Below are positions 35,815 to 44,642 of a stretch of 64,000 nt of DNA, one piece after another. The notes beneath the pieces were generated by a model that was given only the letters and a program-made list of their open reading frames with translations, ran no database searches and had not been told where the DNA came from. Position 1 is the stretch's first letter; each line of letters starts with the position of its first letter. Where the stretch lies: positions 682,001-746,000 of the forward strand of contig NZ_RCDB01000001.1 of the NCBI RefSeq assembly GCF_003651225.1. The letters run 5' to 3'. The DNA comes from Microbacterium telephonicum. GTDB lineage: Bacteria; Actinomycetota; Actinomycetes; Actinomycetales; Microbacteriaceae. The translations under genes and the position numbers were made by a program.

Positions 35815-36996
35815 ATGACCGACGACATCGTCATCGTCGCCGCCGCCCGCACCCCGCAGGGACGACTCAAGGGGCAGCTCGCCTCGTTCTCCGCCGCGCA
35901 GCTCGGCGGATTCGCGATCGCCGGCGCGCTCGCTCAGGGCGGCGTGCCCGCGGACGCCGTCGACGCGGTGATCCTGGGGCAGGTGCTGCCCGCCGGCGCC
36001 GGCCAGAACCCGGCGCGGCAGGCGGCGCTGTCGGCGGGCCTCGGCTGGGACGTGCCGGCATCCTCGGTCAACAAGGTCTGCCTCTCGGGCCTCGCGGCCA
36101 TCATCGACGCGAAGCGCATGATCGCCTCGGGCGACGCGACCGTCGTCGTCGCCGGCGGCATGGAGTCGATGACGCGCGCCCCGCACCTGCTGCCCGGCAC
36201 GCGGGACGGCTGGGCGTACGGCAGCGTCGAGGTGCTCGACCACATGGCGTACGACGGCCTCACCGACGCGTACGACCGCGAGTCGATGGGCGCCTCGACC
36301 GAACGGCTGAACCCGTCGTACCGCGTCGGGCGCGACGAGCAGGACCGTGTCGCGGCGCTCTCGCACCAGCGCGCCGCCGCCGCACGCGACGCCGGTGTCT
36401 TCGACGCCGAGATCGTGCCGGTCGAGGTGCCGCAGCGGCGCGGCGAGCCGATGCGCGTCACCACCGACGAGGGGATCCGGCCGGAGACCACCGAACAGAC
36501 GCTCGCGGGGCTCCGCGCCGCCTTCGCGGAGGGCGGCACGATCACGGCCGGCAACGCGTCGCAGATCTCCGACGGGGCGGCCGCGGTCGTCGTCACCACA
36601 CGCGCGCACGCCGACGCGTCCGGCTGGCCCGTGCTCGCCGTGATCGGTGCGGCCGGTCAGGTCGCCGGACCCGACAATTCGCTGCACGCCCAGCCGGCCC
36701 GCGCGATCGGCCAGGCCCTGAAGCGGCAGGGGATCGCCGCCGCCGACCTCGACCTCGTCGAGATCAACGAGGCGTTCGGCGCGGTCGTCGCGGTGTCGCA
36801 GCGCGAGCTCGGCGTCTCGGAGGACATCGTCAACGTGCACGGCGGGGGCATCGCCCTCGGCCACCCGATCGGCGCGTCCGGCTGCCGCATCGTCGTGCAC
36901 GCCGTGCACGAGCTCGTCCGCCGCGGCTCCGGCACCGCCGCCGTCGGCCTCTGTGGCGGCGGCGGACAGGGCGAAGCCCTCATCCTCACTCGCTGA
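35815..36996 (+). CDS. Thiolase (acetyl-CoA C-acetyltransferase family)
   Basis: This 393-residue thiolase has all catalytic residues: Cys89 in NKVCLSG, His350 in GHPIGASG and Cys380 in LCGGGGQG, nearly the numbering of biosynthetic thiolase. NEAFG is also present. Preceded by GAGGAGT. It cleaves acetoacetyl-CoA to two acetyl-CoA, or 3-oxoadipyl-CoA to succinyl-CoA and acetyl-CoA. Its place after the CoA-transferase gives a complete short route from a 3-oxo acid to central metabolism. Confidence 0.93.
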   Translation: MTDDIVIVAAARTPQGRLKGQLASFSAAQLGGFAIAGALAQGGVPADAVDAVILGQVLPAGAGQNPARQAALSAGLGWDVPASSVNKVCLSGLAAIIDAKRMIASGDATVVVAGGMESMTRAPHLLPGTRDGWAYGSVEVLDHMAYDGLTDAYDRESMGASTERLNPSYRVGRDEQDRVAALSHQRAAAARDAGVFDAEIVPVEVPQRRGEPMRVTTDEGIRPETTEQTLAGLRAAFAEGGTITAGNASQISDGAAAVVVTTRAHADASGWPVLAVIGAAGQVAGPDNSLHAQPARAIGQALKRQGIAAADLDLVEINEAFGAVVAVSQRELGVSEDIVNVHGGGIALGHPIGASGCRIVVHAVHELVRRGSGTAAVGLCGGGGQGEALILTR

Positions 36997-37011
36997 CCAC
37001 CCGCATCCTTC

Positions 37012-37157
37012 GCTCACCAGCCAGGTGTGGCGGGTGCGCGCACCGGAAGGTGTGCCGAAGCGACTGGTGAGCGCGCGGGTGCCGCATCCACTCGGCGCTC
37101 GCCCGTCAGGTTCGGCGGGTGCGCAGGCCGCCAGGTGTGCCGAAGTGACTGGTGAGC
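37012..37157. repeat. Two copies of the 61-bp palindromic element (37012-37072, 37097-37157)
   Basis: The first copy begins GCTCACCAG and ends CGACTGGTGAGC. The second begins GCTCGCCCGTCAGG and ends GTGACTGGTGAGC. Both are exactly 61 bp, with TGTGCCGAAG in the right arm. They fill the gap between the thiolase gene and the copper-responsive promoter. Confidence 0.8.
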
Positions 37158-37196
37158 GTGCGGCGCGGGGTTTTCGACGGTCCGGTGTCGGCGAAG

Positions 37197-37217
37197 GGAT
37201 ACCCCCTCGGGGTATCC
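37197..37217. promoter_or_regulatory. CsoR-type copper operator
   Basis: GGATACCCC-CTC-GGGGTATCC is a 9-3-9 perfect inverted repeat, matching the known CsoR operator form (TACCCC...GGGGTA). It lies 13 bp before the ATG of the 37231 gene and ahead of cueP. No csoR gene is in the window, so the regulator is encoded elsewhere. Confidence 0.8.
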
Positions 37218-37230
37218 TGGCCGCCTTGCC

Positions 37231-37644
37231 ATGAACGCCGTCGTCCGTCCACGCCGCCCGCTCCGCCGGGTCGCGACGGGGTGCGCGCTCGTGCTGGCGC
37301 TCGTCGCCGCGGTGCTGCTCATGCACGCGCCCCTTGCTGCGCCGGCGGATGCGGGACCCGCCGTGGCGCACCACCTCGGTGACGGCGCCCATTCCACGCA
37401 CGGCCCTGCCGAGGCGACGATCGCGTCCTGCGCGATGTGCGGCGACCCCGGTGATCGCCACGCGCTCGGTGTGGACTGCCTCCTGATGCTCGTCTTCGGA
37501 GCGTTCGCACTCGTGCTGGCCCGCGCAGCCGGGCACGCCGGCCGTCGCGGCGGGATCTTCCGATCGTTCATCCGCCTCGCGGTGCCGTCTCCCGCGGTCC
37601 GACCGCCGCCGTCGCTGTGGGAGCTCTCGATCAGTCGGACGTGA
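37231..37644 (+). CDS. Small His/Cys-rich membrane protein, copper-responsive
   Basis: This 137-residue protein has two hydrophobic segments: residues 12-30 (signal or membrane helix) and 87-105. Between them lies a possible metal-binding ectodomain AVAHHLGDGAHSTHG with CAMCGDPGDRHALGVDC. The Cys-x2-Cys and clustered His suggest copper binding. It resembles small actinobacterial DUF6153-like proteins, but that is tentative. Directly behind a CsoR-type operator and 71 bp before cueP, so probably the first gene of a copper operon. Confidence 0.7.
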   Translation: MNAVVRPRRPLRRVATGCALVLALVAAVLLMHAPLAAPADAGPAVAHHLGDGAHSTHGPAEATIASCAMCGDPGDRHALGVDCLLMLVFGAFALVLARAAGHAGRRGGIFRSFIRLAVPSPAVRPPPSLWELSISRT

Positions 37645-37715
37645 GGCGGTCACCCGCTGCGCGGGTCCACCGCCATGCCCGGCCATCGGGCGACACCTCC
37701 GAACGAAAGCGAACC

Positions 37716-38321
37716 ATGTCCCTTTCCCTGCCATCCACGCGTCGGCTGCGCCTCATCGCACTCGCCGGCGTCGTCCTGCTCGCCCTCTCCGGTTGCGCCG
37801 TCGCCGAGCCGACGCCGAGCACCGATCCGAGCCCGAGCGTCTCGGCCGCACTTGCCGAGCACGGCCTCGCGGGCCTCAGTGCACGCGAGATCGTCGACCG
37901 TCTCGATGCCCAGCCCGTCGCCGAGCGCCCGGCGGATCTGCGCGCCTCCGTGCGCCCCGACGAGCTGATCATCACCGACGCGGCCGGCGCCGAGACGAGC
38001 CTGCCGATGCCAGATGACGCGTTCTACCTGTCGATCGCGCCCTATCTCGACACGACGCACGACTGCCACTTCCACAGTCTGACCACGTGCCGCGGCGAAC
38101 TCGCGGATGTCGAGCTCACCGTGACGGTGACCGATGCCGACGGGGACATCCTCGTCGACGGCCCCGCCCGGACTTTCGACAACGGGTTCGTCGGATTCTG
38201 GCTACCGCGCGGCCTCGAGGGCACGGTCACGGTGGCGTACGAGGGTCGGACGGCATCAGCGCCGGTGTCGACCCGCGCCCCCGACGACGCCACCTGCCTG
38301 ACGACGCTCCATCTCACCTGA
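37716..38321 (+). CDS. cueP: CueP family metal-binding lipoprotein
   Basis: This 201-residue lipoprotein has a signal peptide ending LLALSGC, with lipid Cys at about residue 27. The mature part carries the CueP signature: GLSAREIVDRLDA, LPMPDDAFYLSIAPYLDTTH, then HDCHFHSLTTC (His/Cys metal site), DNGFVGFWLPRG, and DDATCLTTLHL. CueP binds copper in the cell envelope and supplies or buffers it, for example for superoxide dismutase in Salmonella. Likely co-regulated with the preceding gene from the CsoR-type promoter. Confidence 0.92.
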   Translation: MSLSLPSTRRLRLIALAGVVLLALSGCAVAEPTPSTDPSPSVSAALAEHGLAGLSAREIVDRLDAQPVAERPADLRASVRPDELIITDAAGAETSLPMPDDAFYLSIAPYLDTTHDCHFHSLTTCRGELADVELTVTVTDADGDILVDGPARTFDNGFVGFWLPRGLEGTVTVAYEGRTASAPVSTRAPDDATCLTTLHLT

Positions 38322-38385
38322 GGTGCCGCCGGGGACGGATGCCGCCGCGCCGCCGTCCCCGGCTGTCCCGCAGCATCCGCGTTGC

Positions 38386-38446
38386 GCTCACCGGTCAGTT
38401 TCGGTGGGTTCTCCGGCGTCCAGGGGTGCCGAAGCGAGTGGTGAGC
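38386..38446. repeat. 61-bp palindromic element, single copy
   Basis: Begins GCTCACCGGTCAG and ends GCGAGTGGTGAGC with GTGCCGAAG inside; 61 bp, as for all other copies. It lies between the convergent ends of cueP and the amylosucrase gene. Confidence 0.8.
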
Positions 38447-38468
38447 GTGCGGGAGGCGAGCGCCGGGC

Positions 38469-40361
38469 TCAGCGGGGCTTCACGCGCAGCCAGGCGAAGC
38501 CGAGCGGCGGCAGGGTGAGGCCCTCGCTCAGATCGAGCGCCACCTCGTCGACGATCTCGACGGCCTCCGGCGCGAAGCCGCTGAAGACGACCGGGTCGAT
38601 CGGCACGGCCTCGTCGCCCACGTTGGCGAGCACCAGCACGACACCGCCGTCCTGACCCGGTCGCTGGAAGCCCACGACGGACGGATGCGGGGTGCCGAAT
38701 CCGATGAGCGCGTTGCCGCCGAATTCCGGCGTCGCCTGCCGCACCGCGATGAGGCGGGTCAGCCAGCCGAACACGCGGCCTGCGGCCGTCGACGTGTCGT
38801 CGCGCTGCGCGTACCGGTCGCGCGGCCGGTTGGCGCGATGCACCCAGCGGGCGTCGCCGCGCCGCACGGGATCGTCGGTGTAGGAGTAGTCGTTGAGCTG
38901 CGCGACCTCGTCGCCGAGGTACAGCAGCGGCACCCCTCCGGTCGAGAACGCGAGCGCGTGGGCGAGCACGACCCGGTCGACGCCACGCGGGTCGTCGGTC
39001 TCGATGCCCGCGAGAGACGCGGTCGTGCCGGCGACCCGCGCGTCGCCGGTGTCGGGGTTCTGCTGGAACGGCACGCCCCGCGCGAACGAGCCATCGAAGC
39101 CGCCGGTGTAGAAGGCGTTCAGGAAGCGCCGGTGCCCGAACGCGTCGATGCCGAGCTCGGCGGCGTCCTCATCTGCGAACGTCCAGCCGATGTCGTCGTG
39201 ACTGCGCACGTAGTTCAGCCACGCCGTCCCCGACGGCAGCGCGTGACGGCGCTCGAGCGCCTGCTGCAGCATCCGCCCGTCCCGGGTCGCGAGCGCCTCC
39301 CACGTCAACGCCATCTGCAGCGGGTTGTACGACATCTCGCACTCGTCGGGGGAGAGGTAGGCGACGACCTCGTCGGGGTGCACGATCGCCTCGGACACGA
39401 ACACGGTGCCGGGCGCCGCGAGGGCCAGCACCTCGTGGAACGCCTGCAGCAGCAGGTGGGCTTCGGGGAGGGACTCGCACGCCGTGCCGAGGCGCTTCCA
39501 GATGAACGCGACGGCATCCATCCGCAGCAGCTCCACGCCCTGGTCGACGAGGAACAGCATCTCGCCCGCCATCGCGTCGAACACCCACGGGTTCGCGTAG
39601 TTCAGGTCCCATTGGTAGTGGTGGAACGTCGACCACACCCAGCGTCCGTCCGGCAGCGGCACGAACGAGCCGCGGTGGTCGTCGGGGAAGATCTCGCGCG
39701 TGGTCTGCTCGAACCGGTCGGGCATCTCGCGGTCGGGGAAGATCAGGTAGAAGTCGCGCTGCGCCTCGTCGCCGGTCACCGCGCTCCGGGCCCACTCGTG
39801 GTCGTCGGCGGTGTGGTTGAAGACGAAGTCGAGCATGAGCGAGATGCCCGCGAGCCGCAGTTCCGCCGCGAGGTCGGTGAGCTGCGCCATCGTGCCGAGT
39901 CTCGGGTTCACGCGCCGGTAGCTCGACACGGCGTAACCGCCGTCGTCGCCGCCCTCCGGCACGTCGAACAGGGGCATGAGGTGCAGCACCGTGAGCCCGA
40001 GCTCGCGGAAGTAGGGGATCTGGTCCCGGATGCCGGCGAGGTTGCCGCCGTAGCGGTCGACGTAGCAGACGCCGGCGAGCATCCGCTCGGACTGGAACCA
40101 GTCCGGGTCCTCCGCGCGGCGGTTGCCGCCCACCTTGAGATCGAGCGGCCGCGCATTCCACGACGCAGAGGCCCGCGCGATCACCTGGGCGAGCGCGTCA
40201 CCGCCGTCGGGCCGGACGCCGTACAGGCGGGAGAACAGCGTATGCAGGCGGGGGAAGACGGCGTCGAAGCGCGTCAGGAAGTCGTCGTCGACGCGGCCCG
40301 CGCTCTCTGCCGCGGTGAGGGCGGCCGCCCGGTCGGCGTCGATCGTGCTCAGCGAGGTCAT
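38469..40361 (-). CDS. Amylosucrase-like glycoside hydrolase (GH13 subfamily 4)
   Basis: This 630-residue enzyme has the usual amylosucrase length, with an N-terminal helical domain (DFLTRFDAVFPRLHTLFSRL) ahead of the (beta/alpha)8 barrel. GH13 motifs: DFVFNHTADDH (region I), LRMDAVAFIWK with the nucleophile Asp (II), FVSEAI with the acid/base Glu (III) and YVRSHDDIGW (IV). It transfers glucose from sucrose to glucan, or hydrolyses sucrose. No signal peptide, so it acts in the cytoplasm. ATG 40361. Long upstream in-frame extension to 41252 is not coding. Confidence 0.9.
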   Translation of the reverse strand: MTSLSTIDADRAAALTAAESAGRVDDDFLTRFDAVFPRLHTLFSRLYGVRPDGGDALAQVIARASASWNARPLDLKVGGNRRAEDPDWFQSERMLAGVCYVDRYGGNLAGIRDQIPYFRELGLTVLHLMPLFDVPEGGDDGGYAVSSYRRVNPRLGTMAQLTDLAAELRLAGISLMLDFVFNHTADDHEWARSAVTGDEAQRDFYLIFPDREMPDRFEQTTREIFPDDHRGSFVPLPDGRWVWSTFHHYQWDLNYANPWVFDAMAGEMLFLVDQGVELLRMDAVAFIWKRLGTACESLPEAHLLLQAFHEVLALAAPGTVFVSEAIVHPDEVVAYLSPDECEMSYNPLQMALTWEALATRDGRMLQQALERRHALPSGTAWLNYVRSHDDIGWTFADEDAAELGIDAFGHRRFLNAFYTGGFDGSFARGVPFQQNPDTGDARVAGTTASLAGIETDDPRGVDRVVLAHALAFSTGGVPLLYLGDEVAQLNDYSYTDDPVRRGDARWVHRANRPRDRYAQRDDTSTAAGRVFGWLTRLIAVRQATPEFGGNALIGFGTPHPSVVGFQRPGQDGGVVLVLANVGDEAVPIDPVVFSGFAPEAVEIVDEVALDLSEGLTLPPLGFAWLRVKPR

Positions 40362-40461
40362 GTGTGGTCCTTCCCTCGCATTCCAGCGTAGGCGGTGGCG
40401 GTCTCGCGGTGCCATGCTGTGTGGGGAGAGGCCGGTCTCGGCCCGGACGGAGGAAACGCGG

Positions 40462-40539
40462 ATGTCGTTCCAGGCATATCTCAGCGACGCGTCGGACACG
40501 CTCTGGCTCGACGGCAAAGCGACGAAGCCGCAGTCATGA
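40462..40539 (+). CDS. 25-residue leader peptide coupled to the ABC ATPase gene
   Basis: This short frame, MSFQAYLSDASDTLWLDGKA and five more residues, has a strong ribosome site (GGAGGAAA) and ends in TGA that overlaps the ATPase ATG (ATGA). The start MSFQAYL resembles the N-terminus of DUF4287 proteins, so it may be a remnant now serving as a translational leader. The ATPase gene itself has no ribosome site of its own just upstream, which supports coupling. Confidence 0.4.
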   Translation: MSFQAYLSDASDTLWLDGKATKPQS

Positions 40540-41270
40540 CCGCGGCGGTCGAGGTGCGCCGGCTGCGGGTGCGCCGCGGCTCGACCACGGTCTTCGACGG
40601 CATCGACGTCGAGATCGCCGCCGGGGCGATCACGGGGCTGCTCGGCCCCTCCGGATGCGGAAAGACCACCCTGATCAGGTCGATCGTCGGCGTGCAGAAG
40701 ATCGGCGGCGGCACGGTGACAGTGCTGGGCCGGCCCGCCAGCAGCCCGGCGCTGCGTCACCGCGTCGCCTACGACACCCAGGGCGCGTCGGTGTACGGCG
40801 ATCTCACGGTGCGCCAGAACCTGCGGTACTTCGCCCGGCTCATCGGCGCGGATGCCGCCGACATCGACCGCGTCATCGCGCAGGTCGGTCTCGCGGCGCA
40901 GACGCACCAGACCGTCGCCTCGCTCAGCGGCGGTCAGGAGAACCGCGTCTCGCTCGCCGTCGCGATGCTCGGCCGCCCCGAGCTGATCGTGCTCGACGAA
41001 CCGACCGTCGGGCTCGACCCGTTGCTGCGGGCGGAGCTGTGGGACGTCTTCCGCGGTCTCGCCGACGCGGGGGCGACGCTGCTGGTGTCGAGCCACGTCA
41101 TGGACGAGGCGCTGCGCTGCGACAGCCTCCTGCTGCTGCGCGACGGACGTCTCATCGCCGACACGACCCCCGCCAAGCTGCTCGCCGACACCGGCGCGCC
41201 CGACCCGGATGCCGCCTTCCTCGCACTTGTGCGGCGCGATGCGCACTCCCACGGCGAGGACGCGGCATGA
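40536..41270 (+). CDS. ABC transporter ATP-binding protein
   Basis: This 244-residue protein has Walker A GPSGCGKTT, signature LSGGQENRVSLA and Walker B LIVLDEPTVGLDP, then the H-loop SSHVMDE. It is of the drug/ABC-2 exporter type. Its stop overlaps the permease start by 4 bp (41267-41270). Together with the permease it forms a two-gene exporter, likely for a drug or lipid-like substrate. MarR on the right may regulate it. Confidence 0.92.
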   Translation: MTAAVEVRRLRVRRGSTTVFDGIDVEIAAGAITGLLGPSGCGKTTLIRSIVGVQKIGGGTVTVLGRPASSPALRHRVAYDTQGASVYGDLTVRQNLRYFARLIGADAADIDRVIAQVGLAAQTHQTVASLSGGQENRVSLAVAMLGRPELIVLDEPTVGLDPLLRAELWDVFRGLADAGATLLVSSHVMDEALRCDSLLLLRDGRLIADTTPAKLLADTGAPDPDAAFLALVRRDAHSHGEDAA

Positions 41271-42001
41271 GCGGCATCCGCACGCTCGCCACCGCCGGGC
41301 GGGTGCTGCGCCAACTCAGCCACGACCCGCGGTCGATCGCTCTCATGCTCGTCGCGCCGAGCCTGCTCGTCGGACTCTTCGCGTGGCTGTTCAGCGACCA
41401 GGACGGCGTCTTCGACCAGTTCGGCGGTGCGATCCTCGCGCTGTTCCCGTTCGTCGTGATGTTCCTCATCACCTCGATCACGACGCTGCGCGAGCGCCGC
41501 GGCGGCACGCTCGAGCGCCTCATGACCACCCCGCTCGGCAAGCCCGACTTCATCATCGGCTACGGCCTGGCCTTCGGCCTCATGGCGACCCTGCAGGCGA
41601 TCGTCACCGTCACCTTCGCGGTGCTCGTGTGCGGACTCGACGTCGACGGCCCGGTCTGGCAACTCGGTCTCGTCGCGGTCGTGGATGCCGTGCTCGGCAC
41701 CGCGCTGGGTCTGCTCGCGAGCGCGTTCGCGCGCACCGAGTTCCAGGCGGTGCAGTTCATGCCGGTGCTCGTGTTCCCGCAGATCATCCTCGGCGGCTTG
41801 TTCATGCCGCGCGACCAGATGCCGGATGTGCTGCACGCGATCAGCGACTGGCTGCCGCTGAGCTACGCGATCGACGCGGTGAACGCGGTCGCCGCCGGCG
41901 ACGACGGCTGGGACCTGTGGCGTCCCGTGCTGATCGTGGGCGCGTTCGCCGTCGGTTCCCTCGTGCTCGCCTCGCTGACGCTGCGGCGACGCACGCCCTG
42001 A
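41267..42001 (+). CDS. ABC-2 type transporter permease
   Basis: This 244-residue permease has six hydrophobic segments: SIALMLVAPSLLVGLFAWLF near the start, the RERRGGTLERLMTTPL motif typical of ABC-2 permeases, then FGLMATLQAIVTVTFAVLV and PVLVFPQIILGGLF. It is translationally coupled to the ATPase. The substrate is unknown. Confidence 0.92.
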   Translation: MSGIRTLATAGRVLRQLSHDPRSIALMLVAPSLLVGLFAWLFSDQDGVFDQFGGAILALFPFVVMFLITSITTLRERRGGTLERLMTTPLGKPDFIIGYGLAFGLMATLQAIVTVTFAVLVCGLDVDGPVWQLGLVAVVDAVLGTALGLLASAFARTEFQAVQFMPVLVFPQIILGGLFMPRDQMPDVLHAISDWLPLSYAIDAVNAVAAGDDGWDLWRPVLIVGAFAVGSLVLASLTLRRRTP

Positions 42002-42034
42002 ATCCCGCGGGTGCGATCAGCGCCTCCGCCGCGA

Positions 42035-42469
42035 TCAGCGGCGTCGGCCGCGCAGCTTCCCGGTGAGTTCGCGCAGCTGCGCGAGCTCGTCGTCGGTGAG
42101 CACCGACATGCGCTGGGCGATCGACTGCCCGTGCGCGAGGGCGACCACGCGGAACGCGGCGGCCCCGGCATCCGTCGCCGTCACGATCGCACCGCGGCCG
42201 TCGCGGGGGTCGGGGCACTTCGTGATGAGTCCTCGGGCGACCATGCGGTCGACCAGCCGGGACACGCTCGGCTGGCTGATGAGCATGTTCGAGGTGACGT
42301 CGCGCAGCCGCGCCGACTTGCCCTCGCCGCGCGTGACGGTGAGCAGGACGTCGTACTCCGCCTGCGACAGGCCCTCGTCGTCGAAATCGCCGCTGATCTG
42401 CCCGAGCACCTCGTGCTGCGCGCGGAAGAGGCTCTCCCAGGCGGCGATGGCGAGGCGTCGGTCGGTCAT
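42035..42469 (-). CDS. MarR-family transcriptional regulator
   Basis: This 144-residue winged-HTH protein has GLSQAEYDVLLTVTRGEGKS, recognition helix MLISQPSVSRLVDRMVARGL and wing PRDGRGAIVTAT. It is convergent with the ABC exporter. ATG 42469 gives MTDRRLAIAAWESLFRAQHE; the open frame further upstream overlaps the divergent promoter of the DUF2207 gene. It may sense the exporter's substrate, which is an inference from position only. Confidence 0.93.
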   Translation of the reverse strand: MTDRRLAIAAWESLFRAQHEVLGQISGDFDDEGLSQAEYDVLLTVTRGEGKSARLRDVTSNMLISQPSVSRLVDRMVARGLITKCPDPRDGRGAIVTATDAGAAAFRVVALAHGQSIAQRMSVLTDDELAQLRELTGKLRGRRR

Positions 42470-42568
42470 GGCGCCAGTGTAGTCGCGCGCATGGGAACGC
42501 CCGGGGCGCACGGGCCGTGCGCGGGCCGGTCGGGACGCGGCCCGACGGCCGGACCCTAGGCTGGCGGC

Positions 42569-44350
42569 ATGGTCCGACCTGCACGTGTGCTCGCCGCCCT
42601 GCTCCTCGCCTTCGCCGCATCCGTGCTGCTCGCGTCTCCCGCCGCAGCCGACGTCGACGACTTCACGTTCGATCGGATGGAGGCCGACTACACCCTCGAG
42701 CGCGCCGCCGACGGATCGAGCCGGATGACGGTCGTCGAGACGCTCGTGGCACGGTTTCCCGACACCGACCAGAACCGCGGCATCCGGCGTCTGATCCCCG
42801 TGGAGTACAACGGGCAGCCCATGAACCCCGAGATCGTCTCCGTGACCGACGAGACCGGCGCGCCCCGCCCGTTCGAGACGGAAGAGGACGGCGACGCGCT
42901 CGGCGTCGTCTCGGCGGGCGACGGGTACGTGCACGGCGTGCAGACCTACGTCATCACCTACACGGCCGAGAACGTCACGTGGGACTTCCCCGACACGGGC
43001 CTCGAATTCAACTGGGACGTCAACGGCGTGCAGTGGGCGCAGCCGTTCGGAGAGGTCACGGCGCGGCTGCATCTGACGGCCGACCTGGCCGAACAGCTCA
43101 CCGGCGACATGGCGTGCTATCGCGGTCCGCAGGGCGCGACCGAGCCCTGCGACGGCATCGTGTCGGATGCGGCGGGCGACGGCGTCGTCATCGAGGCGCG
43201 CGCGGCCGGTCTCGCGCCGTCGCAGACGCTCACCCTCGCGGTGGGGTTCGAGGACGGCGCGTTCACTGTGTTCGACACCTCCTACGCCGCGTCGCCGTGG
43301 TCGTGGGCGCAGGTCGTCGCCGCACTCGGCTCACTCGTCGCGCTGATCGGCGCGATCGTGCTGCGCCGCGGCGCGCTCGCCGACGCCCCCGGCCGGGCCA
43401 CGATCGTGGCCGAATACACCGCGCCGCGCGACGTCGACGCGCTGGAAGCGGCGGTGCTGCTGGGCCGTCCGACGAAGGCGATCCCCGCCGAGGTGCTCGA
43501 GCAGGCGGTCGTCGGGTCGATCCGCATCCTCGAGGGGGAGAAGAAGCGCTGGGGCGGCACCCCGCTGGTCGCCGAGCTCGTCGACCCGCAACGCGCCGAC
43601 CGCGACGGGCGGATGCTGCTGGACGGGCTGTTCCCGACGGGAGCCCCGGGCGACCGGTACGAGTTCGGCACGCAGGACACCCGGTTCTCGCAGGCGGCCG
43701 GCGGCATCCTGAGCGCGGCCGGCAAGGACCTGCTCGAGCGCGGGCTGCGGCGCCGGGTGTCGACGTGGACGCGGGTGTGGCCGCTGCTGCTGGCGGCCCT
43801 CTCGCTCGTGGGCACGTTCGTGTTCGGCCTCGTCGCGGGCGAGACCGGGGTCGACTCCTGGCTGATCTTCGCGCTGATCGGTGTCGGCGTGGCGGGGGTG
43901 GCGGTCGTAGTGGCGGTCGTCTTCCGGTCGCCGCTGACGGCCGCGGGCGCCGAGGCGCGCGACCACCTGCGCGGCCTGGAGGAGTTCATCCGCTGGGCTG
44001 AGGCAGACCGCATCCGGATGCTGCAGTCGCCGGGCGGCGCCGAGCGCGTCGCCGTCGATACCGACGACCCGCGGCAGATGCTGCACCTCTACGAGACGCT
44101 CCTGCCGTACGCGGTGGTCTTCGGGCAGGAGAAGCAGTGGTCGAAGCAGCTGGTCGTGCTGTACGCCGCGACCGGCGTGACGGCGCCTCACTGGTACGTC
44201 GGTACCGGTGCCTTCGACGCGTCGTCGTTCGCCGGGGGCATCGGCTCGCTGTCGGCTGCGGCGACGGCGTCGTCGTCGACGTCGGGCGGGTCGAGCGGCG
44301 GCGGGAGCGCGGGAGGCGGCGGTGGCGGCGGAGGAGGCGGAGGCGTCTGA
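42569..44350 (+). CDS. DUF2207 domain membrane protein
   Basis: This 593-residue protein has a signal peptide (residues 1-28, LLLAFAASVLLASPAAA), an extracytoplasmic DUF2207 domain beginning DFTFDRMEADYTL, one helix at about 230-255, and a cytoplasmic part. Two adjacent helices (PLLLAALSLVGTFVFGLVAG and LIFALIGVGVAGVAVVVAVVF) follow at about 405-450, then a second soluble domain. The C-terminus is Ser/Gly-rich ending in eleven Gly, a usual DUF2207 ending. Function is not established. A strong terminator follows. Confidence 0.92.
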   Translation: MVRPARVLAALLLAFAASVLLASPAAADVDDFTFDRMEADYTLERAADGSSRMTVVETLVARFPDTDQNRGIRRLIPVEYNGQPMNPEIVSVTDETGAPRPFETEEDGDALGVVSAGDGYVHGVQTYVITYTAENVTWDFPDTGLEFNWDVNGVQWAQPFGEVTARLHLTADLAEQLTGDMACYRGPQGATEPCDGIVSDAAGDGVVIEARAAGLAPSQTLTLAVGFEDGAFTVFDTSYAASPWSWAQVVAALGSLVALIGAIVLRRGALADAPGRATIVAEYTAPRDVDALEAAVLLGRPTKAIPAEVLEQAVVGSIRILEGEKKRWGGTPLVAELVDPQRADRDGRMLLDGLFPTGAPGDRYEFGTQDTRFSQAAGGILSAAGKDLLERGLRRRVSTWTRVWPLLLAALSLVGTFVFGLVAGETGVDSWLIFALIGVGVAGVAVVVAVVFRSPLTAAGAEARDHLRGLEEFIRWAEADRIRMLQSPGGAERVAVDTDDPRQMLHLYETLLPYAVVFGQEKQWSKQLVVLYAATGVTAPHWYVGTGAFDASSFAGGIGSLSAAATASSSTSGGSSGGGSAGGGGGGGGGGGV

Positions 44351-44375
44351 AACCCCAGGCCAACGGGCGAAAAGT

Positions 44376-44409
44376 AAGGGCCGGTCGGAGAGGCTTCCGA
44401 CCGGCCCTT
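44376..44409 (+). terminator. Hairpin terminator of the DUF2207 gene
   Basis: A 14-bp perfect stem AAGGGCCGGTCGGA with its inverse and a 6-nt loop, 25 bp after the stop, followed by GTCCCTTTG. Confidence 0.85.
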
Positions 44410-44486
44410 GTCCCTTTGCACCAAGAGTGTCCTGCAATCACATGCCGGTAGCTGCCACAGCAAAACAACTACCGTGCGAGCACTCT

Positions 44487-44535
44487 ATAACGGAAAGATA
44501 ACGGGAGACAAGCCTTTTCCGTTATCTTTTCGTGA
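44487..44535. promoter_or_regulatory. AT-rich paired direct repeats (ATAAC-N6-ATAAC) in inverted arrangement
   Basis: Left box ATAAC-GGAAAG-ATAAC (44487-44502). On the opposite strand GTCAC-GAAAAG-ATAAC (44521-44536). Together they make a 13-bp near-perfect stem with a 14-nt loop, and the right side ends TTTTC. It may be an OmpR-family response-regulator target or a terminator of an unseen RNA. Confidence 0.45.
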
Positions 44536-44642
44536 CTCTCTGCGGGTCCATAGAAACGGCCGCCCGAAGGCGTCTCAGCGGCGCATCGTGATGTTCGCGG
44601 TCGCGGTCGTCGATGGGCGTCCCACGGATCCAGGAACCGCGC

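Noticed and set aside
35000..37734. 941-residue minus-strand frame across the CoA-transferase and thiolase genes
   Set aside because: Antisense shadow; the plus-strand genes have all catalytic residues and coupled starts.
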